Part shown: positions 27,344 through 35,184 of the stretch, piece by piece
Layout: each line of letters opens with the position of its first letter
Position numbering within the stretch: the first letter of the stretch is position 1
NCBI RefSeq assembly: GCF_030159895.1
Contig: NZ_BSNI01000002.1
Coordinates: 1,824,306 to 1,888,305, forward strand
Length of the DNA stretch: 64,000 nt
Direction of reading: 5' to 3'
DNA from: Maritalea porphyrae
Lineage (GTDB): Bacteria > Pseudomonadota > Alphaproteobacteria > Rhizobiales > Devosiaceae
Made by a program: the position numbers and the translations under genes
The notes under the pieces: model-generated
The model's input: only the letters and a program-made list of their open reading frames with translations
Told to the model about the DNA's origin: nothing
The model's database searches: none

Positions 27344-28636
27344 CTATTGTGCGGCACTGCCTCGACGTACTGCTTCAGACTCATAGTTGGTGATTACGTC
27401 ACCGATTATATCGCAAGCGCGCTTACAACCATCCTCGGCGTTGAGTTTTGCCGCAATTGCTTCAGCCCCAGCCTTGTAGGCTTTATTTGTCGCTAGCTGT
27501 CGCAACGCATAAGCCAAATCATCTGACGTCAATTTACGCAGTGGAACTGGCTTTGGACCGCATCCGAGCTGATGAACTCGGCGACCCCAGAACGGTTGAT
27601 CCATGGTTTGTGGGACAACAAAGGCAGGTTTGCCCGCATGAAGCCCCGCTGACGTGGTGCCCGCACCACCGTGGTGCACAACGCCCGCAACATATTTGAA
27701 CAATTTGTCGTGTGGCGCACGGCGTATCGCATAAATACTGTCAGGCAAGTCATCTGGGTTGATGCCACCCCAACCACGACCCACGACCAATCGGCCGCCC
27801 CATTTTGCAACAGCTTCTTTCAAAATCTGTGTGTTGCGCTCTGCGCCAAACGGCATTGATCCGAAACCCACATAGATTGGTTTTGAACCGTTGGCCAAAA
27901 ACTCTTTGAAGCTCTCACTCGGCTCCCAGCCAGTTTGGTCTTTCAATTGCCAATAACCGCATACATGCGCAGATTGCGGCCAATCGTCAGGGCGTCGGCT
28001 CACATGAGAAGAGTAGGCATAAAGCGCGGGCAGATCGATGCCATTATTGTCTTTGAAGAAGCCGCCCTTTTTGCGCGGTTCCATGCCCATCAATGCCTTG
28101 CGCAATTTATTGCGCGGCCAATCATAAAACATTTGCTGCCAGTTCATCGGCGCATGTGAAATATAATTGAAGGCTGGTCCCAGATCTGGACCATCATAAG
28201 CAACAATTGGGAATTCACTGGTTGCGGTTAAAGGCTGCAATGCGGACATCATCACAGGGATGTCCAATGCTTCGCCAATATCGATACAAAATGTCGTATT
28301 CATATTGGCAATAAGAAGGTCTGCACCTTGCGCCATTTCCCATGAACGTCGTGCAGCGATTTCGACGATCTTTTGGCCCTGGCGCATCAAACGCGGTGCG
28401 CTTGTCAGCACAGATTTGCTGACGATTTCATCCAAATTTGATTGTTTTACAAAGGCTTGGATGTTCCTTCCAAGCGAGAAAAAGTCGAGGCCGTACGCCT
28501 CTATCATTTCCCTAAAGTCGTTGGGCGCACCCAATACGACCGAATACCCTCGATCCCGAAGAGCAACTGCCAAAGCCACATAGGGCTGGACATCACCTTG
28601 CGTGCCGATCGTGGCGATCGCAATGCGTTTTGCCAT
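27344..28636 (-). CDS. GT1-family glycosyltransferase (sterol/lipid or natural-product type)
   Basis: 430 residues in the GT-B fold. N-terminus IAIATIGTQGDVQPYVALAVALRDRGYSVVLGA matches the UDP-glucose:sterol glucosyltransferase branch, and the donor site is VHHGGAGTTSAGLHAGKPAFVVPQTMDQPFWGRRVHQLG. The start at MAKRIAIA (28636) follows GAGG. Candidates for the acceptor are membrane lipids such as diacylglycerol or hopanoids. It is convergent with the SdpI gene and divergent from argC. Confidence 0.83.
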   Translation of the reverse strand: MAKRIAIATIGTQGDVQPYVALAVALRDRGYSVVLGAPNDFREMIEAYGLDFFSLGRNIQAFVKQSNLDEIVSKSVLTSAPRLMRQGQKIVEIAARRSWEMAQGADLLIANMNTTFCIDIGEALDIPVMMSALQPLTATSEFPIVAYDGPDLGPAFNYISHAPMNWQQMFYDWPRNKLRKALMGMEPRKKGGFFKDNNGIDLPALYAYSSHVSRRPDDWPQSAHVCGYWQLKDQTGWEPSESFKEFLANGSKPIYVGFGSMPFGAERNTQILKEAVAKWGGRLVVGRGWGGINPDDLPDSIYAIRRAPHDKLFKYVAGVVHHGGAGTTSAGLHAGKPAFVVPQTMDQPFWGRRVHQLGCGPKPVPLRKLTSDDLAYALRQLATNKAYKAGAEAIAAKLNAEDGCKRACDIIGDVITNYESEAVRRGSAAQ

Positions 28637-28782
28637 CAAAACCTCACTTCCCACAACTCCACAGCGCCTCAAAAAAGCCGCCGCGCCCACTCATCGTACC
28701 ATTTACAACGCCTTACAGCGCAGATAAAACAGCGCAAACGGACATATTTCTTTCGCACAATCAACCAAAGAGGGCAAGTATC

Positions 28783-29835
28783 ATGAGCCAGAAGCTCAAC
28801 GCCGCACTGCTGGGTGCCTCCGGATATACAGGGGCAGATTTGATGCGATTGGGCGTCCGTCACCCCAATATTGATTTCACTGTACTCACCGCCAATACGC
28901 ATGCTGGAAAGCCCGTAGAGGAGGTGTTTCCGCACTTAGGTGGTGTTGACCTTCCACAATTGCAACGTGCTGATGACATTAACTGGTCTGAGCTCGATGT
29001 TGTTTTCTGTGGATTGCCACACGCAACTAGCCAGCAAATTGTGTCAGAAATCGTGAAATCGACTGATCGGCCAAAAATTGTTGATATGTCAGCCGATTTC
29101 CGGCTGCGTGACCCAGCGCAATATAAGGCGTGGTATGGCAATGACCACGTGGACCCACAATTGCAGGATATCGCGGCCTACGGTTTAACCGAGCATAATC
29201 GAGATGCGATTCGCTCGAAACGGATTATCGCGTGCCCAGGTTGCTACCCTACGGCCACATTGATTGCGCTGCTGCCGCTCGCAAAAGCATCTTTGATAAA
29301 TGTTGAGGCGCTGATCATCGACGCGAAGTCAGGCGTGACCGGCGCGGGCAGGGGATTGAAGCAAAACACGCTGGCGGCTGAGGCAGGCGAAAGCTTGTCA
29401 CCATATGCAGTTGGTGCCCATCGCCATACAGCGGAGCTTGAGCAAGAAATTGGTGCGGTTTCCGGCAAAGAGATCAAGGTGAATTTCACACCTCACTTGA
29501 TTCCGATGTCGCGTGGTGAACTGATCACTGCTCACCTTGAGCTGGAAAGTGGCAAGTCAGTCAATGACTTACGGGCAGTCCTGGAATCAAACTACCAAGA
29601 TGAGCCATTTGTGCGCGTATTGAGTGAAGGCAAGATGCCATCAACTGGCATGGTGCGTGGTTCAAATACTTGCGTCATCAATGTGTTTGAAGATCGAATT
29701 CCAGGTCGTGCAATTGTCATTGCAGCGCTCGACAATTTGGTCAAGGGAAGTGCTGGTCAGGCTCTGCAAAACTTCAACGTCGCGTTCGGCATTGAAGAAA
29801 CGACGGGCCTTAGCCAAATCCCAATGTTCCCGTAA
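28783..29835 (+). CDS. argC: N-acetyl-gamma-glutamyl-phosphate reductase
   Basis: Third step of arginine biosynthesis. 350 residues, the type-1 length. NADP-binding LLGASGYTGADLMRL, catalytic Cys in ACPGCYPTATLIALLPL and the family segments GVTGAGRGLKQ and VNFTPHLIPMSRGE. AGAGGG precedes the ATG at 28783; the 51 open codons before it are not conserved-looking and overlap the neighbouring promoter region. Confidence 0.97.
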   Translation: MSQKLNAALLGASGYTGADLMRLGVRHPNIDFTVLTANTHAGKPVEEVFPHLGGVDLPQLQRADDINWSELDVVFCGLPHATSQQIVSEIVKSTDRPKIVDMSADFRLRDPAQYKAWYGNDHVDPQLQDIAAYGLTEHNRDAIRSKRIIACPGCYPTATLIALLPLAKASLINVEALIIDAKSGVTGAGRGLKQNTLAAEAGESLSPYAVGAHRHTAELEQEIGAVSGKEIKVNFTPHLIPMSRGELITAHLELESGKSVNDLRAVLESNYQDEPFVRVLSEGKMPSTGMVRGSNTCVINVFEDRIPGRAIVIAALDNLVKGSAGQALQNFNVAFGIEETTGLSQIPMFP

Positions 29836-29845
29836 TAGGAGAATC

Positions 29846-30265
29846 ATGGCGGAGATTTTCGAATTCTCTGATCGCGGTGAATTGCTGTCGCAAATCGAAG
29901 ACGGTTTGCGCCAGTTCAACGCGCGAGCAAACCCGGACATTGCCACCGACGATTTTGGTTTTGCGGCGAAAAATGCGCAGGATGAGTTGATTGGCGGTGT
30001 GTGGGTGCGCGCAAGGATGGGCGCAGCGGAAATCGACACGCTTTGGGTTGCAGATGGCAACAAGGACAAGGGGCTCGGTTCTAAATTGCTAAGGAAAGCT
30101 GAAGCCGAAGCGATAGTTCGTGGCGCTTCGCTGATCCACTTGAACACTTTTGATTTCCAAGCGCCCCGATTCTACCAAAAACACGGCTACGAGATTTTTG
30201 GCGAAATCTGCTTCCCAAACGGCACCACGAAATTCTGGATGAAGAAACAGGTTGGAATAATTTAG
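29846..30265 (+). CDS. GNAT-family N-acetyltransferase
   Basis: 139 residues with the acetyl-CoA binding segment ADGNKDKGLGSKLLRKAEAEAIVRGA and the C-terminal FYQKHGYEIFGE. It starts ten bases after argC behind TAGGAG, so the pair is probably cotranscribed. The substrate is unknown; location with argC does not by itself show a role in arginine synthesis. Confidence 0.85.
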   Translation: MAEIFEFSDRGELLSQIEDGLRQFNARANPDIATDDFGFAAKNAQDELIGGVWVRARMGAAEIDTLWVADGNKDKGLGSKLLRKAEAEAIVRGASLIHLNTFDFQAPRFYQKHGYEIFGEICFPNGTTKFWMKKQVGII

Positions 30266-30342
30266 CCAAATGTTTCAATCGTTTAAATTCGATTTTGGAA
30301 TCGATTTGCGAGCCTCTTGATTCATTTTGTGAGGCGCATCGT

Positions 30343-31677
30343 CTATTGTCTGTCTAACATTTTGTACCAAGCAAAGGCCGGTGGCAGCAGGTGTCGCCGC
30401 AAGGAGCCGAGTTCAAATTTTCTCATTTGTTTTTGCATACAATACGGATGCGGCATTTTTTGCTGCCCAAGTGCTATATCTGCAACTAGGGCGCCGCAAT
30501 AGGGTGCCATGCTGACGCCATTGCCATGATATGCCATTGCGGCGAATGCGTTATCCATGCCTCGCAATGGCCCTGCGAACGGCACCAAATTACGAGACAT
30601 GCAGATAAGGCCCGACCAAAAATATTCGGTTTCCACATTCGCCCACGACGGAAAGAATCGATCAAAATCTGCCCGCGCAACTTGCTCGGTTTGGGCGAGG
30701 CTATTCGCGCTAGCTCGAACCGACCCGCGCAAGCCAAAAAGCAGCCTGTTGTCAGGCAATAGGCGGAAATAGTGCAAGAGATTGCGTGCATCCACCACCA
30801 TTTGGCGGCTAGACCAGCCTTGGGCTGCAATTTCCTCTTGGCTAAGTGGACGGGTGACAAGAATGTTTGACTGAACAGGCATGTATCGCCCGGCGAGCTT
30901 TGACGGCACATCGTCACTCGAATAGCCGTTGGTCGCGATCAAGAGCTTTTTTGCACGGATTTGGCCAAGCTTAGTGCGCAATTCAAATCCGTTATGTTCA
31001 GAAATATCTTCAACAACGCTGTTCGCATAAATGCGAACGCCTTTCGTTTGCGCGGCCCTTAGCAGCCCACTCATTAGCTTTGCTGGGTTCAATGCAAATC
31101 CGACGGGCAAGTTCACTGCGCCGTGGAATTCCTCACTCGCCATGCCGGCACTAATCATGTCTTGCTTATCTAAAAATTGGGATTTAAGCCCATAGCGCCG
31201 ATAATATTGTTCGCCATACGCCTTTACGGACGCAATCGACTTCTGGTTATGGGCAGCAAAAGTATAGCCGTTCGAATGTCGATCAACGTCAATTTGGTGC
31301 TCAACGATTAATCGCTCAACCAAGTCGACAGCAGCTCGTTCTGCCAGAAAATAGCTCTGAGCATCTTCCGTGCCGAATTTCGTTTCAATTTGCTTGTCCG
31401 AGAGATTTGAACCGCCAACGGAAACTAGCCCGCCATTGCGGCCAGAAGCGCCCCAGCCAGGTGTTTGGGCATCGACAACCACGACGTCAGCGCCATGTTC
31501 AGCGAGTCGAATTGCGGCAGTAATCCCCGTAAAGCCAGCACCCACAATTGCAAAGTCGCAACTAATGTCGTCAGTAACCGAGGGGAAACTCAATTCGTCT
31601 TTTGCGAGAAATTGGTTCCAATAGCAGCGCTCAATTGGCCCATCGCCGTAAGCAAAGTGCTCATAAATCCGCTTCAT
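30343..31677 (-). CDS. FAD-dependent oxidoreductase, gamma-glutamylputrescine oxidase (PuuB/OrdL) type
   Basis: 444 residues of the DAO fold. The dinucleotide motif is AIVGAGFTGITAAIRLAEHGADVVVVDA, then GWGASGRNGG typical of PuuB-like enzymes, and a C-terminal FAD segment GMDNAFAAMAYHGNGVSMAPYCGALVAD. The Met at 31677 has GGAGG seven bases upstream and is preferred over an earlier in-frame ATG. Such enzymes oxidise amines of polyamine or amino acid derivatives. No puu genes surround it, so the substrate is open. Confidence 0.85.
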   Translation of the reverse strand: MKRIYEHFAYGDGPIERCYWNQFLAKDELSFPSVTDDISCDFAIVGAGFTGITAAIRLAEHGADVVVVDAQTPGWGASGRNGGLVSVGGSNLSDKQIETKFGTEDAQSYFLAERAAVDLVERLIVEHQIDVDRHSNGYTFAAHNQKSIASVKAYGEQYYRRYGLKSQFLDKQDMISAGMASEEFHGAVNLPVGFALNPAKLMSGLLRAAQTKGVRIYANSVVEDISEHNGFELRTKLGQIRAKKLLIATNGYSSDDVPSKLAGRYMPVQSNILVTRPLSQEEIAAQGWSSRQMVVDARNLLHYFRLLPDNRLLFGLRGSVRASANSLAQTEQVARADFDRFFPSWANVETEYFWSGLICMSRNLVPFAGPLRGMDNAFAAMAYHGNGVSMAPYCGALVADIALGQQKMPHPYCMQKQMRKFELGSLRRHLLPPAFAWYKMLDRQ

Positions 31678-31784
31678 TGCGCCTCCACATTGCTTACTCG
31701 CCATATTGCAGAGTTAGATTGACGCAAACGTACGATTTCGCAAGCAAATTTCAAATTCACTTGGCGCAATAGTGCCCAGTTGAG

Positions 31785-32351
31785 TTACCCAAACAAGCTT
31801 AGTTGCGGAAGCGTGTCGACGTCATTTTGCTTATCGGCATGCTCCTTCTTTTTAGTTTTTTGCTTGGGCTTGGAATGTTTTCTCGGCTGTGTAGGCGGTT
31901 CGACCGTTTCTTCTATTTCAGCTTCAATTGCTGGAGCTGCTTGATGTTGAACTCCTGTCGCTACTATGAACAGTGGGGCCAGTAGATCATCCATCTCGTC
32001 TGACATCCGCGTGTATGCAGTTTGTCCCTGCAAGCGCAGTTCTTCGCCTTTCTTGCTCAAAATGAAGTGTTTTGCGCGCGCGTCACGTTTGCATGGTTTT
32101 ACCCTGACAAGCTTGCGCTTTTCCAGCTTGTCCATCATCGCGCTCGCCGATGCTTTGTTGACGCCCATGGCGGTCACAATGTCGTGCAAGTGCTGGCCAT
32201 GAAAGTCTTCTTTCTCGCTCAGAACGGCTTGTTCATGCACAGCGCATAGATATTCAAACTCGCTATAGCTCAAGCCGAGCGAGTTAGCGTTCTTCATCCA
32301 AAAACGGTGTGTTAGACGGTGGATCTGTTCCAGCTTAAGTGCAAGAGACAT
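31785..32351 (-). CDS. MarR-family regulator with a lysine-rich tail ending in QLSLFG
   Basis: 188 residues. The MarR winged helix spans about 25-125 (LHDIVTAMGVNKASASAMMDKLEKRKLVRV... RDARAKHFILSKKGEEL). From about 140 it becomes a low-complexity Glu/Pro/Lys linker (KHSKPKQKTKKKEHADKQ) and ends LPQLSLFG. QLSLF matches the canonical DNA-polymerase sliding-clamp binding pentapeptide. A clamp-binding tail on a MarR protein is unexpected; it may be chance, but both the linker and the terminal position suit a docking peptide. It is followed by the PuuB-like gene on the same strand after 108 bases. Confidence 0.85.
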   Translation of the reverse strand: MSLALKLEQIHRLTHRFWMKNANSLGLSYSEFEYLCAVHEQAVLSEKEDFHGQHLHDIVTAMGVNKASASAMMDKLEKRKLVRVKPCKRDARAKHFILSKKGEELRLQGQTAYTRMSDEMDDLLAPLFIVATGVQHQAAPAIEAEIEETVEPPTQPRKHSKPKQKTKKKEHADKQNDVDTLPQLSLFG

Positions 32352-32479
32352 GATTGGGACCTAATCAAAGCAAGAATGTTCGGTTTGCGCACTAAATGCA
32401 GCGCAAGCCGTTGCGTCAATTGGAAAAACACAGACCGCAAGACCATCCACAATTTTGCAAATGTTTGCGCAGTGCCTGT

Positions 32480-33553
32480 CTAGCTGACTTTGACGATCAC
32501 ATTGACCATGCGAAGCGTAACCCGTGCGTGATCTGGATCGAGTTGATCATATTGGTCAAAGATTTTGTTCGGGTCATTGGATGGAATACGCAGCTGGCTG
32601 GTGCGCAGAGCATCAATGAGCGCATATACTTCAAACGAGAGTTCGAGTGCGCCCGCAATTAGGGCCAAGAAGTCACCTTTGATATTCACAATGCCCTTAT
32701 TGACTTCTTCCTCTGGCAGGTTTGCGGCCCATGCCATCATGGTGGCAATCGATTTTAGGCGCGATTGTTCTGCCAATAGCTTTATTGCTTGCTCAAGAGA
32801 TCGGTGACCGCCTTCAACTTGTTGGATCAGCGCAACGGTTTCAATTCGATCCGGGTTATCGTCGGTTTTGCCTTCTTCGGTTAAGCGCTGCGATTTTTTG
32901 ATCAACCGATGAAGCAGGGTGCTGTCACTTTGTACAAGCTGGTCAAGAATAGCTTTTCCGTCTGCATCCACATGGTCCAAGATGTGTTGTGCAGTTTCGG
33001 CCGGCAAATCTTCGCGCGTAATCAGCGCCTGCATAATTCGCTCGTCGGTCTCGCTGTTCTTCGCCAGTGTAGAAAAACCGTTGCTTGAGATTTTTGCCGT
33101 CTCATTTTGCGCGACAGACTGCATCACCACGCCTTCTTCAAACTTAATCAGATTGTCAGTAACATTCGCCGACAAATGCTCGCGCTTAGAGATTGCTAGC
33201 CGGTGTTCCGTCGATGCTTTGTTTGCAACTTCAATCAGGTCAGTTTCTTCCAACTGTTTTGATCGTTGCAACACAGGTTCTGCCACCTCAACATCGTCAG
33301 CAAACGCCAAGGCCTTCACCAGGTCGAGCGGAGAACCACAAGAATCGCAAACTTGGTTTGCCAGTTCGACTTGTACGCTCTGCGCCATCTCGCTGAGCAG
33401 TCTGCATAGGACCTCGCCAAACACACTGACTTGGTCGTTGGTGGCACGTCCATTGGAATGAAGGAATAGTTTGACAACTTCATGCGCTAGCTTGCGTCGT
33501 TCGCTATTGTCCTGCGCAGATTTGACCTTTTCAAGAAGTTCCATCGTCACCAT
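32480..33553 (-). CDS. DUF2336 domain protein
   Basis: 357 residues, almost wholly helical and repeat-like, with no signal peptide or membrane segment. It shows HEAT-like pairs such as EVAEPVLQRSKQLEETDLIEVANKAS followed by HRLAISKREHLSANVTDNLI, which is the usual DUF2336 pattern (AEPLLR-S-LSD-L, R-LS-VSDAL). Function unknown; the family is almost confined to alphaproteobacteria. Two Met codons three apart leave the start slightly open. It diverges from the aminotransferase gene. Confidence 0.82.
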   Translation of the reverse strand: MVTMELLEKVKSAQDNSERRKLAHEVVKLFLHSNGRATNDQVSVFGEVLCRLLSEMAQSVQVELANQVCDSCGSPLDLVKALAFADDVEVAEPVLQRSKQLEETDLIEVANKASTEHRLAISKREHLSANVTDNLIKFEEGVVMQSVAQNETAKISSNGFSTLAKNSETDERIMQALITREDLPAETAQHILDHVDADGKAILDQLVQSDSTLLHRLIKKSQRLTEEGKTDDNPDRIETVALIQQVEGGHRSLEQAIKLLAEQSRLKSIATMMAWAANLPEEEVNKGIVNIKGDFLALIAGALELSFEVYALIDALRTSQLRIPSNDPNKIFDQYDQLDPDHARVTLRMVNVIVKVS

Positions 33554-33818
33554 CCCAAACTGATGTTCTCATCTTGGATGGATTGGCTTGAGAATGTGTG
33601 TGTGAACACAAACAATTTTTCATTAAAATGCGTGCGAAAGGCATCAACTAGAATTGGACATTGGCCAGGACAACTTCTAACAAGCCCGAAAAAGCGCAAG
33701 GTGGTTCTCAATTATTCTTTTAAAAACCACATTCATTCATAATAGATGCTATAGCGCAGATTGCGCGACGTGCATGTTGCACCGCATTAACCCCTAATAT
33801 GAGGTCGAAAGAGAGAAA

Positions 33819-35030
33819 ATGACCGAAGAGTTTCACCGCATCCGCAGACTACCCCCTTACGTGTTTGAGCATATCAATCCGATCAAGGCGGCGGCGCGAG
33901 CGGCGGGCACGGACATTATCGATCTCGGCATGGGCAACCCAGATTTGCCGACGCCAAAACATATTGTTGAAAAGCTGCAAGAAACGGTCAAAGACCCGCG
34001 CACGCACCGCTATTCAGCGTCTCAGGGTATACCGGGGCTGCGCAAGGCTCAGGCATCCTATTATGGCCGCCGGTTTGGCGTGAAGCTTGATCCAGATACA
34101 CAAGTTGTTGCAACGCTCGGTTCAAAAGAGGGCTTTGCCAACATGGCGTCAGCCATCACGGCGCCGGGCGACGTCGTTTTGGTGCCAAACCCAACTTATC
34201 CGATTCACTCATTTGGGTTTATCATGTCCGGTGGCGTTGTGCGCTCTATGCCAGCTGAGCCAAACGAGCATTTCTTTGAAGCGCTAGACCGTTCAGTGCG
34301 TCACTCAATTCCAAAGCCAATCGCTTTGATTCTGAACTATCCAGCCAACCCAACTGCTTATGTAGCAGATTTGGACTTCTACAAACGCGTAGTTGATTAC
34401 TGTAAAAAGCACGAAATCTTCATCCTGTCGGATCTGGCTTATTCAGAAATCTATTTCGAAGATACGCCGCCACCATCAATTCTTGAGGTGCCGGGGGCAA
34501 TGGACATCGCTGTGGAATTTACGTCGATGTCAAAAACCTTCTCCATGCCGGGTTGGCGCATGGGTTTTGCAGTAGGCAACGAGCGCCTGATTAAGGCACT
34601 TAAGCGCGTAAAGTCCTATTTGGATTATGGCGCATTTACGCCGATCCAAGTGGCTGCCGCAGCGGCGCTTAACGGACCAGACGATTGCGTGAAAGAAGTG
34701 CGCGACATCTATAAACATCGTCGCGATGTTTTGGTCGAGAGTTTTGCGCGGGCAGGGTGGGACGTAACGCCACCACCGGCCACGATGTTTGCATGGACAC
34801 CAATTCCGGATCAGTTTGCGCATCTTGGCTCAGTCGAATTCGCAAAGATGTTGATCGAGCAGGCAGATGTGGCCGTAGCGCCCGGTTTGGGCTTTGGCGA
34901 ATATGGCGACAACTATGTGCGCATTGCATTGGTGGAAAACGAACAACGCATCCGCCAAGCCGCACGCAACATCAAAAAGTTTATGTCGAACAACGGCAAC
35001 GGCAGCAATGTTGTGCCGATGAGCAAATAA
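33819..35030 (+). CDS. pyridoxal-phosphate aminotransferase (class I, alanine / LL-DAP aminotransferase type)
   Basis: 403 residues. PLP lysine in SMSKTFSMPGWRMGF, with DLGMGNPDLPTP, NPTYPIH and NYPANPT as fold-type I landmarks. Rhizobial homologues are often labelled LL-diaminopimelate aminotransferase, but the position upstream of hom, glpX and recJ is a conserved order that suggests a role in aspartate-family or alanine metabolism. GAGAG precedes the ATG. A strong terminator follows. Confidence 0.85.
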   Translation: MTEEFHRIRRLPPYVFEHINPIKAAARAAGTDIIDLGMGNPDLPTPKHIVEKLQETVKDPRTHRYSASQGIPGLRKAQASYYGRRFGVKLDPDTQVVATLGSKEGFANMASAITAPGDVVLVPNPTYPIHSFGFIMSGGVVRSMPAEPNEHFFEALDRSVRHSIPKPIALILNYPANPTAYVADLDFYKRVVDYCKKHEIFILSDLAYSEIYFEDTPPPSILEVPGAMDIAVEFTSMSKTFSMPGWRMGFAVGNERLIKALKRVKSYLDYGAFTPIQVAAAAALNGPDDCVKEVRDIYKHRRDVLVESFARAGWDVTPPPATMFAWTPIPDQFAHLGSVEFAKMLIEQADVAVAPGLGFGEYGDNYVRIALVENEQRIRQAARNIKKFMSNNGNGSNVVPMSK

Positions 35031-35057
35031 CCAATCTTGGTCTAACGAGTATTTTGT

Positions 35058-35093
35058 AAAAACGCAGTGTCGGTAACCGGCGCTGCGTTTTTT
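35058..35093 (+). terminator. intrinsic terminator after the aminotransferase gene
   Basis: A stem of about sixteen base pairs with two G-T pairs, arms AACGCAGTGTCGG and CCGGCGCTGCGTT, loop TAA, ending in a run of six T. Confidence 0.88.
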
Positions 35094-35184
35094 GTGTTAG
35101 TTTTTATTTTTGTGAAATGAAGCTTGGCCCAATAGCCAACTTAAGTATAGTGCAGCCCTGTTTCAAATTTGTGACGTTGCTTTT

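Noticed and set aside
27338-27357. Terminator between the SdpI and GT1 genes
   Set aside because: GTGCCGC/GCGGCAC forms a stem but no T-run follows on either strand, and it overlaps the end of the GT1 gene.
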